Positions 50,913-60,356 of a stretch of DNA of 61,872 bases are shown piece after piece. Under the pieces are notes generated by a model. It did no database searches, was not told the DNA's origin, and saw nothing but the letters and a program-made list of their open reading frames with translations. The stretch covers positions 1 to 61,872 of the forward strand of contig CANMIH010000019.1 in assembly GCA_947497905.1 (NCBI GenBank). The letters are read 5' to 3'. Each line of letters starts with the position of its first letter. Position 1 is the first letter of the stretch. The translations under genes were made by a program, and so were the position numbers. The stretch comes from an uncultured Pelagimonas sp. (GTDB lineage: Bacteria > Pseudomonadota > Alphaproteobacteria > Rhodobacterales > Rhodobacteraceae).

Positions 50913-51656
50913 TTACAGCACCTTTACGCTGTCACCGGGTTGGATCACGCCGCTGCGCACCACCTCGGTCATGATTGTGAAATCCTGATGTTCCCAGCTC
51001 TTCAACGCGCCGAGCACATCCGCGTCACGTTTGCCGGTCTCAGGATTGGCATGGGTCGCAAGACAGCGCGTGGTGGGTTCGCGTACGGCAAAAACCGCCT
51101 CACCAATCTGCACCTCTTTGTCGAGCCAGTCGAATTCTTCCCAGGGCGCCAGCCCATCGAGCCACAGATTGCAGCGCCACCGATGGATTGACAGGTCCTG
51201 ACCTATGCGCTGCGAAACAGCGCGGTGTGACGACATATTGCCAATTGTCACTGAAGGAAAGTCACTATCGGTAAAACCTGGGCCCTGCGCTTTGACCACG
51301 CGCGCCGATTGCGGGCGGTTTTCCGGTACAAAGTGGCCTGCCCAAGACACAAGTTTCTGACCTTCGGTATCTGGATCGAAGGTCAGATCAGGCAGGTCGG
51401 GATGCGACAGAACCATGATCCCCGTGGTTTCATCAAACCGCGTAGAAATGGCTTGAAGTCCCGGGGCCTTGGCCGCGCGGGAGAACTGATTGCAGGGCAC
51501 CCAGGCGCTGCCATCGGCTTTCGAGGCCTCATGGGCCACAGCCCAATGCCTATCAAAGGGAAGAGCCTGACCAACGGTCAGGCTCACCTTGTTTAGCTGT
51601 TCCCGGCCATGGGCCTTGATGGGAAATCGCCAGATCTCTTTGAGTTCTGCGGTCAT
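50913..51656 (-). CDS. MOSC domain protein
   Basis: 247 residues: an N-terminal beta-barrel MOSC_N-like part (ELKEIWRFPIKAHGREQLNKV) and a MOSC domain with REPTTRCLATHANPETGKRDADVL, whose Cys would ligate molybdenum cofactor or carry sulfur. Related to mARC/YcbX N-reductases; the true substrate is unknown. The start overlaps the yidC stop by ATGA, so expression is coupled to membrane insertase synthesis. Confidence 0.92.
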   Translation of the reverse strand: MTAELKEIWRFPIKAHGREQLNKVSLTVGQALPFDRHWAVAHEASKADGSAWVPCNQFSRAAKAPGLQAISTRFDETTGIMVLSHPDLPDLTFDPDTEGQKLVSWAGHFVPENRPQSARVVKAQGPGFTDSDFPSVTIGNMSSHRAVSQRIGQDLSIHRWRCNLWLDGLAPWEEFDWLDKEVQIGEAVFAVREPTTRCLATHANPETGKRDADVLGALKSWEHQDFTIMTEVVRSGVIQPGDSVKVL

Positions 51657-53476
51657 TTGCTCTCCGGCTTCTCCGCCTTTTTGAACCCAGATGTGATGTT
51701 GCCCAGAATGTCGGGCTTATAGCCCTGGCTGCGCATGATCAGGTATTGCTGGGTAAAGGTGATGGTGTTGTTCGCGATCCAGTAAACCACCAGACCCGAG
51801 GCGAATCCACCCAGCATGAACATGAAGACCCATGGCATCCAGGCAAAGATCATCGCCTGTGTGGGATCGGTGGGGGCGGGGTTTAGCTTCTGCTGCAGGT
51901 ACATCGAGATGCCCAGCAAGAGCGGCAGAATACCAATCAGCACCAGCGCCAGAATCGAGCCTGCTTCTGGACCACCCCAGGGCAACAGACCAAACAGGTT
52001 CATCATCGAGGTGGGATCCGGTGCGCTCAGGTCGTTAAACGGACCAAAGAAAGGCGCGTGACGCAGCTCGAGGGTGACGAAGATCACTTTGTAGAGCGAG
52101 AAGAAAATTGGAATCTGCAGAAGGATCGGCAGACAGCCCGCGGCCGGGTTGACCTTTTCCTTCTTGTACAGCGCCATCATCTCTTTCTGGAGCTTCTCGC
52201 GGTCATCGCCCGCTTTCTCTTTGATCTTCTCCATCTCTGGCTGAAGCTCTTTCATCTTCGCCATCGACACATAGGATTTATAGGCCAGCGGGAAGAGAAG
52301 CGCTTTGATCAGCAGGGTCAGGCCAATGATCGCCCAGCCCATGTTGCCAATGAACAGGTTCAACCAGTGCAGAACCGCGAAGATCGGTTTTGTCAGGAAA
52401 AAGAACCAACCCCAGTCAATGGAATCAAGGAAGCCTTCGATGCCACCGTTGTTTTGATAGGCGCGGATGGTTTCCCATTCTTTTGCACCGGCAAACAGCT
52501 GGGTGGTGACTTCTTGCGTTTGACCGGGCGCCAGCTGCATGGTCGGCAGAACAGTCTCGGTCTGATAGATGTTGCGACGCTCGTCGTATTTCGCAACCTG
52601 CTTATAGGCACTACCGGGCTCGGGGATCAGGGTCGCCATCCAATAGTGATCGGTGAAGCCGATCCAGCCGTTTTGCTCAACTTGTGTAACTTCGGCGCGG
52701 GCACCTTCGCTAGGCACAACGCTAAAGTCCTGCATGTCGTCATAGCCGATTTCACTCAGCGTGCCGTCTGCCATGCCGACAACACCCTCGTGCAGGATGA
52801 AGAAGCTTTTCAAGTCAACAGGCTCGCCGTGACGGGCCAGAATGCCATAGGGGGCAAGGGAGACGGTTGCGCCACCGGTGTTCTCGACGCTCTGCGTGAC
52901 GGTGAACATATAGTCTTCGTCAATCTCAACCACGCGGCGGAACACAAGACCTTCGGGGCTGTCCCAACGCAGAGTGACCGGCGAATCAACGGTGAGCGTG
53001 GTGCCATCTTCAAGAGCCCATGCGGTGTTCGCACCAGGAACGCTGTCGAGGCCCAGACCTGTGCCTGGGGCCCAGCCATAGAGGGCATAGTAGGGGGCTG
53101 TGCTGCCGACCGGATCGAGGATCTGAACGGTGGGCGATCCTTCTTCGATAGTTTCGTGATAATCCTTCAGGCGCAGATCATCGATGCGACCACCTGTCAG
53201 TGAGATCGAGCCTTCTACACGCGCGGTGTCCAGAGCAACGCGGGGGGCTTCGACGGCTTCTTCCGTGGCGACGGCCGCTGGGGCGGCTCCGGGCGCAGCA
53301 CTTGGTGCGGATGCTACATCGCCAATCACGGCTGTAGGCGCATTGCCTTCGGCCACGATGGGCGCGTTAGGGTCGAGGGCCTCTTGCTCAGGGGGAGGAA
53401 ACAGGATGAACCAGACAAGGATCACCACAAAGCTGAGCGCTGTTGCGAGAATTAGGTTCTTGTTCTGATTGTCCAT
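51653..53476 (-). CDS. yidC: Membrane protein insertase YidC
   Basis: 607 residues with the Gram-negative layout: TM1 (about 7-26, LILATALSFVVILVWFILF), an Ala/Pro linker, a large periplasmic beta-sandwich (about 85-350) and the five-helix insertase core with LTLLIKALLFPLAYKSYVSM, the KVNPAAGCLPILLQIPIFFSLYK motif and FMLGGFASGLVVYWIANN. I took MDNQNKN at 53476 as start, seven codons inside the frame. It inserts proteins alone or with SecYEG. Confidence 0.97.
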   Translation of the reverse strand: MDNQNKNLILATALSFVVILVWFILFPPPEQEALDPNAPIVAEGNAPTAVIGDVASAPSAAPGAAPAAVATEEAVEAPRVALDTARVEGSISLTGGRIDDLRLKDYHETIEEGSPTVQILDPVGSTAPYYALYGWAPGTGLGLDSVPGANTAWALEDGTTLTVDSPVTLRWDSPEGLVFRRVVEIDEDYMFTVTQSVENTGGATVSLAPYGILARHGEPVDLKSFFILHEGVVGMADGTLSEIGYDDMQDFSVVPSEGARAEVTQVEQNGWIGFTDHYWMATLIPEPGSAYKQVAKYDERRNIYQTETVLPTMQLAPGQTQEVTTQLFAGAKEWETIRAYQNNGGIEGFLDSIDWGWFFFLTKPIFAVLHWLNLFIGNMGWAIIGLTLLIKALLFPLAYKSYVSMAKMKELQPEMEKIKEKAGDDREKLQKEMMALYKKEKVNPAAGCLPILLQIPIFFSLYKVIFVTLELRHAPFFGPFNDLSAPDPTSMMNLFGLLPWGGPEAGSILALVLIGILPLLLGISMYLQQKLNPAPTDPTQAMIFAWMPWVFMFMLGGFASGLVVYWIANNTITFTQQYLIMRSQGYKPDILGNITSGFKKAEKPESK

Positions 53477-53616
53477 GAGGACCGCCGCCTTTCCCAATTA
53501 AGTCTTCGCTGGGTTCAACCGTTCCAAAGGCCAAAGGTCAAGCGGAATCACCAGTAACGGTGGGAAGAGGCGGCTGGATGGCCCCTTCTGGCCACCCAAA
53601 CCCTGCATAGGCGCGC

Positions 53617-55164
53617 TTACTTGGTGCTGCGTCCCAGCTTTTGTGCGTCTGCGATACGCACTGTGTGGTCACGCGCCCAGTCGATCAATTGGTCGGAGGG
53701 CATCGGGCGGGCAATGCCAAACCCCTGAACATGGTCACACCCGAGCTGACCTAGGAGCGCATGTTCACCGACGCTTTCGACACCTTCAGCCAAGGTTTCA
53801 AGCCCGAGGCGATCCGCCATGCCGAGAATCGCAGCCAGCATGCGGTGTTGATCTTCGTCACGGTCAATGCGGGTGACAAAGCTGCGGTCAATTTTCAGGC
53901 GGTGGACGCGGAACCGGCGCAGCGCCGTGATCGAAGCGTGTCCCGTACCAAAGTCGTCGAGATCAATGTGGCAGCCGAGTTTGCCGAGCGCGACGATATT
54001 GCGCGCCACAATCCCATCGGGAGACCCGGCAATTACTGTTTCCAGTACTTCGATGCCAAGTCGCTGAGGTGTCAGCCCAAATCGATCCAACTCCCACTGA
54101 ATGCGTTCCACAAGGCGCGGGTCACGCAGTTCGCTGTCCGAGAAGTTCACCGACACGCGGGGAATGTCGAGACCTGCCTGATCCCAGCTGCGCAAAGCCG
54201 TGAGGCTGTGCTGCAGAATGACCTCCCCCAATCGGTCCATGCGACCGGCGTCTTCGAGAACGCGCAGAAACTGGCCCGGGGGGACAATGCCACGTTCGGG
54301 GTGAATCCAACGGGCCAAGGCTTCGGCACCACTGATCCGCCCGGTTGAGGTGCAGACCTGCGGTTGAAACCAGGGCTGGATCTGGCCATTGGCCAAGGCC
54401 CGGTCGATCTCAGCTTTGAGAGATTTCTGCTCGGAATGGGCAACCCGCATGTTTTCTGACCAGGCGCGAATGGCCGAGGGACCGTGGCTGACAGCTTCGG
54501 TCAGGGCGACCTGTGCCGATTCGATTAGGTCTTCTCCGGTTGCGGCATCGTTCAAACGCGTGCTGCCGCAAAATCCAAATGAGGCCGAGAGATAGCGCAT
54601 CGAGCTGTCGATTGACGCCGGTTCTTCGATCGCCGATTGTAGACGGGTCGAAAGCTGCAACAAAGATTCGAGATCAAGGCGCACAGCAGGGGCCAATAGG
54701 ATCAGGAACCGCGCATCACCGATTCGAACTGCGCGATCGTCGCGACGCAAGGTATTGCGAAGGCGGCTTAGCGTCAGATCGCGCATGGTGTCCGCGGTGG
54801 CATCGCCGCCACGCTGTGCCAGATCATCCAGACCTTCCATTTCAACCAGAATACAGGCGGTGCTCAGATGGGTTGAGCGCGCCTGTTCAAGGAAATGATT
54901 GGCCAAGGTCTGCGCCGCTGCAGAATTGATCACATCTGCCTCGGCGCCGCCCTCGTCCTGATCTGGGGAGGATTGGCTGAAACCACCACTCATCACAAAG
55001 AGGGCAGGGAGGCCAAGCGCAACAAAGATCAATGCCGGTTCGCCGCCGAGCCAAAAGGCCCCAAGGGCCACGGCGGGAAGAAAGGCCAGCGCCTGCGGGC
55101 CACTCAAGCCACGGCGTACGGTGGCTTGAAACATGCTGATTCGCGACTGAAGGCTGGCCTTCAT
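53617..55164 (-). CDS. EAL phosphodiesterase with degenerate GGDEF domain
   Basis: 515 residues. Two membrane helices (about 22-58) precede a GGDEF-like domain (about 85-245) whose signature is RIGDARFLIL instead of GGDEF, so cyclase activity is unlikely. The EAL domain (about 265-505) keeps AEALARW, NFSDSELRDP, EVLETV, LDDFGTGHASI, KIDRSFV, ETLAEGVES and QGFGIARPM, so c-di-GMP hydrolysis is likely. It sits between yidC and ttcA with the same orientation but a 140-base gap on the yidC side. Confidence 0.92.
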   Translation of the reverse strand: MKASLQSRISMFQATVRRGLSGPQALAFLPAVALGAFWLGGEPALIFVALGLPALFVMSGGFSQSSPDQDEGGAEADVINSAAAQTLANHFLEQARSTHLSTACILVEMEGLDDLAQRGGDATADTMRDLTLSRLRNTLRRDDRAVRIGDARFLILLAPAVRLDLESLLQLSTRLQSAIEEPASIDSSMRYLSASFGFCGSTRLNDAATGEDLIESAQVALTEAVSHGPSAIRAWSENMRVAHSEQKSLKAEIDRALANGQIQPWFQPQVCTSTGRISGAEALARWIHPERGIVPPGQFLRVLEDAGRMDRLGEVILQHSLTALRSWDQAGLDIPRVSVNFSDSELRDPRLVERIQWELDRFGLTPQRLGIEVLETVIAGSPDGIVARNIVALGKLGCHIDLDDFGTGHASITALRRFRVHRLKIDRSFVTRIDRDEDQHRMLAAILGMADRLGLETLAEGVESVGEHALLGQLGCDHVQGFGIARPMPSDQLIDWARDHTVRIADAQKLGRSTK

Positions 55165-55239
55165 GAGACGGTCCTTTCCCTAAACTTGAGGAAAATATAT
55201 CCCGCCTCGGTAACTCGGCTCTTAACGGTCAAAGACCGA

Positions 55240-56085
55240 TTACGTCGAATTTTCGCCTTTTGTGTGGCGCATCAACCCAGCGAAGTCGAACAGCTCGGGG
55301 TCCAACATGTGAGAGGGGCGGATATTCATCAATGCGCGGAACATCTTGTTGCGACGCCCGGGGGAATTTTTCTCCCACCCATCAAGCAGTTGCTTGACCT
55401 GTTGCCGCTGAAGGCCGTCTTGGCTTCCGCAAAGATCACAGGGAATGATTGGGTAATCCATCGCCTTGGCAAATTTTTCACAATCGGCTTCGGAGACATG
55501 GGCCAGAGGGCGATAGACAAAGAGATCGCCTTCTTCATTGACCAATTTCGGTGGCATTGTTGCAAGTCGACTGCCGTGGAATAGATTCATGAAAAAGGTT
55601 TCAAGAATATCGTCCCGATGATGTCCAAGAACAACGGCGCTACAGCCTTCTTCACGGGCAACACGATATAGATTGCCGCGGCGCAGACGCGAACAGAGAG
55701 CGCAAAAGGTGCGGCCTTCGGGGACCTTGTCCATCACAATCGAATAAGTGTCCTGATATTCGATGCGGTTGGGAACACCCATCTTGTCCAGAAATTCGGG
55801 AAGAACCGTCGCAGGAAACCCTGGCTGACCCTGATCCAGATTGCAGGCCAGAATTTCAACGGGCAACAACCCGCGCCATTTCAATTCGTGCAAAACCGCC
55901 AGTAGGGTGTAGCTGTCTTTGCCGCCAGACAAGCAGACCAGCCACTTGGCCCCTTCTTCGATCATACCATATTGGTCGACCGCCTCGCGGACCTGTTGCA
56001 CGATGCGTTTGCGCAGCTTTTTGAACTCGGTACTTTTGGGAGCACCGTGAAAGAGCGGGTGGATGTCATCTGCCGTATCTAACAT
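55240..56085 (-). CDS. ttcA: tRNA 2-thiocytidine biosynthesis protein TtcA
   Basis: 281 residues. PP-loop [14 protein letters not shown] near 48-60, Cys pairs CALCSR and CDLCGSQ that hold the iron-sulfur cluster and sulfur transfer site, and [17 protein letters not shown]. It thiolates C32 of several tRNAs, probably including the ACG-Arg tRNA type. Confidence 0.95.
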   Translation of the reverse strand: MLDTADDIHPLFHGAPKSTEFKKLRKRIVQQVREAVDQYGMIEEGAKWLVCLSGGKDSYTLLAVLHELKWRGLLPVEILACNLDQGQPGFPATVLPEFLDKMGVPNRIEYQDTYSIVMDKVPEGRTFCALCSRLRRGNLYRVAREEGCSAVVLGHHRDDILETFFMNLFHGSRLATMPPKLVNEEGDLFVYRPLAHVSEADCEKFAKAMDYPIIPCDLCGSQDGLQRQQVKQLLDGWEKNSPGRRNKMFRALMNIRPSHMLDPELFDFAGLMRHTKGENST

Positions 56086-56188
56086 GGCGGTCGTTTAGGC
56101 CGCGAAGGACAGTCAGGCAAGCCATACCTTTGTTTCACCCCGTGATTGTCCTAGGCTTTTGGGACATTTTATTAGTGTGGTGATTGAG

Positions 56189-57136
56189 ATGGATTATATT
56201 TTCTGCGCACGCGGCAAACGTGGTGATGGGTTTGGAAATGAGCCCGCCGCCTGTCAGTTTTTACGGATTCCTTACAGTGCATCTGAGCCTAAGCCCAGTC
56301 ATAAGATCAAGAAATCGGAATGGGTGAAGGATGTGATGGAGGAGGCCAAAGGGGGCACCCCCAATCCTCTGACCTCGGGTGACATCCTGTTTTATGTCCA
56401 TGGGTTCAACAATTCACCCGAAACGGTGCTGGAGCGCCACCGCAAAATCAAAGCCGGGTTAGAGGCGCATGGGTACCAAGGGGCGGTGATCAGCTTTGAC
56501 TGGCCAAGCGCTGATTCTGCTCTGAACTATCTGGAAGATCGGACCGACGCCAAGCTTACCGCATTTCGGTTGGTAAGCGACGGGATCGCGGCATTTGCCA
56601 CCCTGCAGGAACCAGACTGCCGGGTTGATCTACATATTCTGGCCCATTCCATGGGCAGTTATGTGGTCCGAGAGGCGTTCGACGATGCGGATGACCGCGC
56701 ACGCATTGCGGGGCGAAATTGGTCTGTCGGGCAGGTGATGTTGATGGGTGGGGACATCTCGGTGGGCTCGCTTGAGCCTGACAATCCCAAGTCTTCGTCA
56801 CTCTACAGGCATTGCGCAAGATTGACGAATTATTACAACCCACATGACGATACGCTGTCTATTTCGGCGGTAAAACGTGTTGGGGTTGCCCCACGTGCTG
56901 GCCGGGTGGGGCTGACTACACCATTTCATCCAAAAGCGGCGAATGTGTATTGCGGATTACGGTATAAATCTCAGCCCCATCAGGATGGCCTCAATGCCGG
57001 ACATGTCTGGTATTTTGACGATTCCTATTTCCTGCTGGATGTCTTCCACAACATCAGTGGCCAGTTGGATCGGCATGAGTTCCCAACGCGGAGTGTGACC
57101 GATCGCGGGAACCTGGCCCTTTTGAGTGGGGCCTAA
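56189..57136 (+). CDS. Alpha/beta hydrolase of the DUF900 type
   Basis: 315 residues: [18 protein letters not shown] with oxyanion-hole region, [17 protein letters not shown], and the nucleophile elbow [14 protein letters not shown] near 160. Substrate unknown. The start is uncertain: I took ATG at 56189; a TTG ten codons upstream keeps the frame. The 3' end overlaps yidD by four bases on the opposite strand. Confidence 0.87.
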   Translation: MDYIFCARGKRGDGFGNEPAACQFLRIPYSASEPKPSHKIKKSEWVKDVMEEAKGGTPNPLTSGDILFYVHGFNNSPETVLERHRKIKAGLEAHGYQGAVISFDWPSADSALNYLEDRTDAKLTAFRLVSDGIAAFATLQEPDCRVDLHILAHSMGSYVVREAFDDADDRARIAGRNWSVGQVMLMGGDISVGSLEPDNPKSSSLYRHCARLTNYYNPHDDTLSISAVKRVGVAPRAGRVGLTTPFHPKAANVYCGLRYKSQPHQDGLNAGHVWYFDDSYFLLDVFHNISGQLDRHEFPTRSVTDRGNLALLSGA

Positions 57137-57354
57137 TCGGGCACGTTGTCTACGCCCGATCCGCCCCAGGGGTGGCACCGGGCAATGCGGCGCAGGGTGA
57201 GCCACGTGCCTTTGAAAGCACCATGTTTTTCAAGCGCTTCAAGGGAATAGGCCGAGCAGGTTGGGTGGTAGCGACAGCCATGTCCAACCCAAGGGGAAAA
57301 CAAAAGCCTGTAGGCGCGCACCGGCAAAGCCGCGATATGAGCCAGCGGGCTCAT
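57133..57354 (-). CDS. yidD: Membrane protein insertion efficiency factor YidD
   Basis: 73 residues: [53 protein letters not shown], with an amphipathic N-terminal helix. It helps YidC-dependent insertion. Coupled to rnpA by ATGA. In many bacteria yidC follows at once, but here three genes lie between. Confidence 0.96.
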   Translation of the reverse strand: MSPLAHIAALPVRAYRLLFSPWVGHGCRYHPTCSAYSLEALEKHGAFKGTWLTLRRIARCHPWGGSGVDNVPD

Positions 57355-57749
57355 GCGTGAACCTTTCGCAAGGCGCGGCGCAGGTCTTTTTGCATCTGCA
57401 CGAAATCATGCGTGGCAGTGTGTACTGCCCGCCCGATCAGCACATAGTCATACCCGTCGCGCCCATGTTCGTGCAAAACTTCACGGGCGATCTCGCGCAA
57501 CCGGCGTTTCGCGCGATTGCGGGCAACGGCATTGCCGACCTTTTTGGAACAGGTAAAGCCAACACGAATCCCCTCGGCCTCGCCATCACGTCGTTTGCGC
57601 GCTTGCACCAAAAAGGCAGGGCAGGGTGCACGTCGGGCTTTGGCGGCTTTTAGGAAATCTGCGCGTTTGACCAGAACTGTCAAAGGCAAAAGAACCGCCT
57701 CAGATTGCTCTGCGGCGGTCTTTTTAAGCGGCATCAAATGCTTCGCCAT
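57351..57749 (-). CDS. rnpA: Ribonuclease P protein component
   Basis: 132 residues; it binds the catalytic RNA and pre-tRNA leader. Motifs [43 protein letters not shown] (the basic RNR box) and DYVLIGRA. The chosen start at 57749 falls in the loop of a hairpin (57741-57756). An alternative ATG five codons in is equally near the family length. Confidence 0.95.
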   Translation of the reverse strand: MAKHLMPLKKTAAEQSEAVLLPLTVLVKRADFLKAAKARRAPCPAFLVQARKRRDGEAEGIRVGFTCSKKVGNAVARNRAKRRLREIAREVLHEHGRDGYDYVLIGRAVHTATHDFVQMQKDLRRALRKVHA

Positions 57750-57756
57750 AGCGAAG
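57741..57756 (-). promoter_or_regulatory. Hairpin enclosing the rnpA start codon
   Basis: CTTCGC-CATA-GCGAAG on the plus strand is a perfect 6+4+6 hairpin. In the mRNA the loop is UAUG, containing the AUG of rnpA. It may limit rnpA translation relative to rpmH on the same transcript. Confidence 0.55.
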
Positions 57757-57765
57757 GATCCGTGC

Positions 57766-57900
57766 TTATGCGCTCAGGCTCTTACGGCCACGCGCACGGC
57801 GGGCGTTCAGAATCTTGCGGCCGGCTTTGGTAGCCATACGCGAGCGGAAGCCGTGACGGCGCTTGCGAACGAGGTTCGACGGCTGAAAAGTGCGTTTCAT
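57766..57900 (-). CDS. rpmH: 50S ribosomal protein L34
   Basis: 44 residues: [20 protein letters not shown], then [20 protein letters not shown] and LSA. This is L34 of standard length, highly basic. It leads the rpmH-rnpA-yidD operon, with a good promoter at 57966-57994. Sixteen bases separate it from rnpA. Confidence 0.97.
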   Translation of the reverse strand: MKRTFQPSNLVRKRRHGFRSRMATKAGRKILNARRARGRKSLSA

Positions 57901-57965
57901 AGCGATTGCTCCGTTCCTTGGCCGGAAGGCGCGGATTCGCCAGGCCAGTGGTGTCTGAAGCCTGT

Positions 57966-57994
57966 GCTATAGGCATGTGACGGGGGTATGTCAA
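57966..57994 (-). promoter_or_regulatory. Promoter of rpmH-rnpA-yidD
   Basis: On the minus strand a perfect TTGACA (57994-57989), a 17-base spacer and TATAGC (57971-57966) give a leader of about 60 bases before rpmH. It is the strongest promoter match in the window. The remainder of the 281-base gap to the next gene on the plus strand holds nothing I can support. Confidence 0.75.
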
Positions 57995-58181
57995 ATGGCA
58001 ATCCCAGTCGCCTGCAACAAAGGCGAGGTTCCACAGCTGTTTATGTTTCAATGTCGTATGAATCCAGCCAAAATCTCACGAAGTTGTACACCTGCGTTCA
58101 AGGGCGCGTGAGATACCTGTTGTTGAGGTGCAGTGATCGTCATGTTCTGTGCAGACTTTGCCCCAACAGAAAGCCAATCTG

Positions 58182-58919
58182 ATGAGCGATATGACAGATA
58201 CTCCTGAAGCCCGATCCAGCATAAGCCGCCTTCTCCCTATGATCCTGATTCTGACGGTTGCGGCAGTGGGGGCCTTTACTCTGCGCGATTATTTGTCATT
58301 CGATGCCCTGCGCGACAACCGTGAGGCTTTGCTGGCGTTTCGGGATGGCAACTACGTGCTGACCGCAGCGGTGTTCATTGCTGTCTATGTCGCGATCGTG
58401 GCCTTCTCGCTGCCAGGGGCGTCGATTGCGACCCTCACGGGGGGCTTCCTATTTGGCACGATTTTTGGATCGGTGTTCAATGTTGGCGCCGCAACGCTGG
58501 GGGCAATGGCCATTTTTCTCGCCGCGCGTTGGGGGCTCGGAGACGCACTGGGCAAGAAACTTGAAAACTCCGGCGGGGCTGTGAAGCAGATCAAAGATGG
58601 AATCGATGAAAATCAATGGTCGATGCTGTTCCTTATTCGCCTTGTCCCAGCTGTGCCCTTCTTCCTCGCCAACCTGATTCCCGCGTTTCTTGAGGTGCCG
58701 CTCCACCGTTATGTGGTGTCGACATTCTTGGGGATCATTCCCGGTACCGTTGTTTACACCTCGGTCGGTGCCGGTCTGGGAGAAGTGTTTGCACGTGGGG
58801 AAACGCCGAACCTTGGGATCATCTTCGAACCTCATGTGATCGGACCGATTCTTGGCCTTGCGGCCCTGTCTGCCCTACCCATAGTTATCAAAGCCCTTCG
58901 TGGCAAAAAGGACGTGTGA
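58182..58919 (+). CDS. TVP38/TMEM64 (VTT domain) membrane protein
   Basis: 245 residues, five or six membrane segments. The VTT core shows FSLPGASIATLTGGFLFGTIFGSVFNVGAATLGAMAIFLAAR, a reentrant-loop type segment, then LIRLVPAVPFFLANLIPAFLEVPL and FLGIIPGTVVYTSVGAGLG. Function uncertain; DedA-superfamily members are linked to lipid scrambling or membrane potential. The start is uncertain (ATG at 58182 or 58191). It is followed three bases later by the flavoprotein gene, a frequent partnership. Confidence 0.9.
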   Translation: MSDMTDTPEARSSISRLLPMILILTVAAVGAFTLRDYLSFDALRDNREALLAFRDGNYVLTAAVFIAVYVAIVAFSLPGASIATLTGGFLFGTIFGSVFNVGAATLGAMAIFLAARWGLGDALGKKLENSGGAVKQIKDGIDENQWSMLFLIRLVPAVPFFLANLIPAFLEVPLHRYVVSTFLGIIPGTVVYTSVGAGLGEVFARGETPNLGIIFEPHVIGPILGLAALSALPIVIKALRGKKDV

Positions 58920-58922
58920 TTG

Positions 58923-60341
58923 ATGGAGCGTATTAAAGCTGACCTTCTCATCATTGGTGCAGGATCTGGCGGGCTGTCGACCGCGGCTGGTGCAGCGCAG
59001 ATGGGGGCAAATGTTGTTTTGCTCGAAGGCCATAAGATGGGGGGCGATTGCCTCAACTATGGCTGTGTCCCCTCCAAGGCGCTGATCGCCTCAGGGAAAG
59101 TAGCGTATCACATGTCTCATGCGCAGCCTTATGGCGTGCATAATGTGACCCCCGTTGTGGATTACGCATCAGCCAAAGATCATGTAAATGACGTGATCGC
59201 CACGATTGAGCCGGTCGACAGTCAGGAACGTTTTGAAGGCTTTGGGGTTCGGGTTATCCGCGAATTCGGCCGTTTTGTCTCTCCGACCGAGGTCGAAGCG
59301 GGGTCCTATCGCATTTCTGCGCGTCGAATCGTGATTTCAACCGGGTCGTCGCCTTTGGTGCCCCCCATTCCGGGTTTGGATCAGGTGCCCTATCTGACCA
59401 ATGAAACGCTGTGGGAACTGCGCGAACAGCCCAAACATCTCTTGGTGATCGGCGGTGGCCCGATCGGTATGGAAATGGCGCAGGCACACCGTCGCTTGGG
59501 TAGCGAAGTCACTGTGATCGAAGGGGCCCGTGCTTTGGGCAAAGATGATCCGGAACTGGCCGAGGTGGTTCTGGAGAACCTGCGCGCTGAAGGGATCGAA
59601 ATTGCGGAAGAAGCACTCGCCAAAGAAATCCGAGGAGAGGCGGGCGCCATCGAGGTGGAAACTCAGGACGGTCGTCTGTTTCAGGGCACACATCTTTTGA
59701 TGGCGGTTGGTCGTAAGGCCAACACTGATAAGCTTAATCTCGAGGCGGCAGGTATCGAAACCACTCGGACCGGGATCAAAGTGGACGACAGTCTGCGCAC
59801 CACCAATAAAAAGGTCTACGCCATTGGGGACGCCGCAGGTGGGCTGCAGTTCACACATGTGGCGGGATATCATGCGGGGGTGATCATTCGCTCGGCTCTG
59901 TTTGGATTGCCAGCAAAAACCAAAACGGCACATATTCCCTGGGCCACCTATACGCAGCCTGAGCTGTCTCAGGTCGGATTGACCGAAGCGCAGGCGCGCG
60001 AGCAGTACGGGGAAAAACTTGAAGTTGCGCGCTTCCACTATTCGCACAATGACCGCGCCATTGCAGAACGCGAGACCAAAGGCCTGATCAAGGTTATGGT
60101 TGTAAAAGGGCGTCCGGTGGGTGCGTCCATTGCCGGGCACCAGGCGGGGGAGTTGATCTCACTCTGGTCGATGGCGATTGCCAATAATCTAAAGATGAGC
60201 GCAGTGTCGAATATGATTGCGCCTTATCCCACCATTGCAGAGCTTAACAAACGTGTGGCAGGGGCGTATTTTACTCCTCGTCTGTTTGAGAATGAGACCG
60301 TCAAAAAAGTGGTGCGCTTTGTGCAACGCTGGCTTCCTTAA
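58923..60341 (+). CDS. Mercuric-reductase-like FAD disulfide oxidoreductase
   Basis: 472 residues of the pyridine nucleotide-disulfide family: FAD site LLIIGAGSGGLSTAAGA, redox Cys pair GGDCLNYGCVPSKAL (Cys near 44 and 49), NAD(P)H site LLVIGGGPIGMEMAQAH, second FAD motif VYAIGDAAGG, and a C-terminal dimerisation domain. The C-terminal His-Glu pair of lipoamide-type enzymes is replaced (MIAPYPTIAEL with no following HPT-S-E), so it is not dihydrolipoamide dehydrogenase or glutathione reductase. No N-terminal heavy-metal domain, so mercury is doubtful. Substrate unknown. Confidence 0.92.
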   Translation: MERIKADLLIIGAGSGGLSTAAGAAQMGANVVLLEGHKMGGDCLNYGCVPSKALIASGKVAYHMSHAQPYGVHNVTPVVDYASAKDHVNDVIATIEPVDSQERFEGFGVRVIREFGRFVSPTEVEAGSYRISARRIVISTGSSPLVPPIPGLDQVPYLTNETLWELREQPKHLLVIGGGPIGMEMAQAHRRLGSEVTVIEGARALGKDDPELAEVVLENLRAEGIEIAEEALAKEIRGEAGAIEVETQDGRLFQGTHLLMAVGRKANTDKLNLEAAGIETTRTGIKVDDSLRTTNKKVYAIGDAAGGLQFTHVAGYHAGVIIRSALFGLPAKTKTAHIPWATYTQPELSQVGLTEAQAREQYGEKLEVARFHYSHNDRAIAERETKGLIKVMVVKGRPVGASIAGHQAGELISLWSMAIANNLKMSAVSNMIAPYPTIAELNKRVAGAYFTPRLFENETVKKVVRFVQRWLP

Positions 60342-60356
60342 ATATAAAGTGAGCTT

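Noticed and set aside
52058-53203. 381-codon plus-strand frame under yidC
   Set aside because: Fully antisense to yidC and without start signals.
57988-58182. 64-codon frame upstream of the VTT gene
   Set aside because: Starts inside the minus-strand rpmH promoter, no ribosome binding site, no family.
58923-60341. Mercury resistance (MerA) as function of the flavoprotein
   Set aside because: No heavy-metal-associated domain, no C-terminal Cys pair and no other mer genes; only the general fold is shared.
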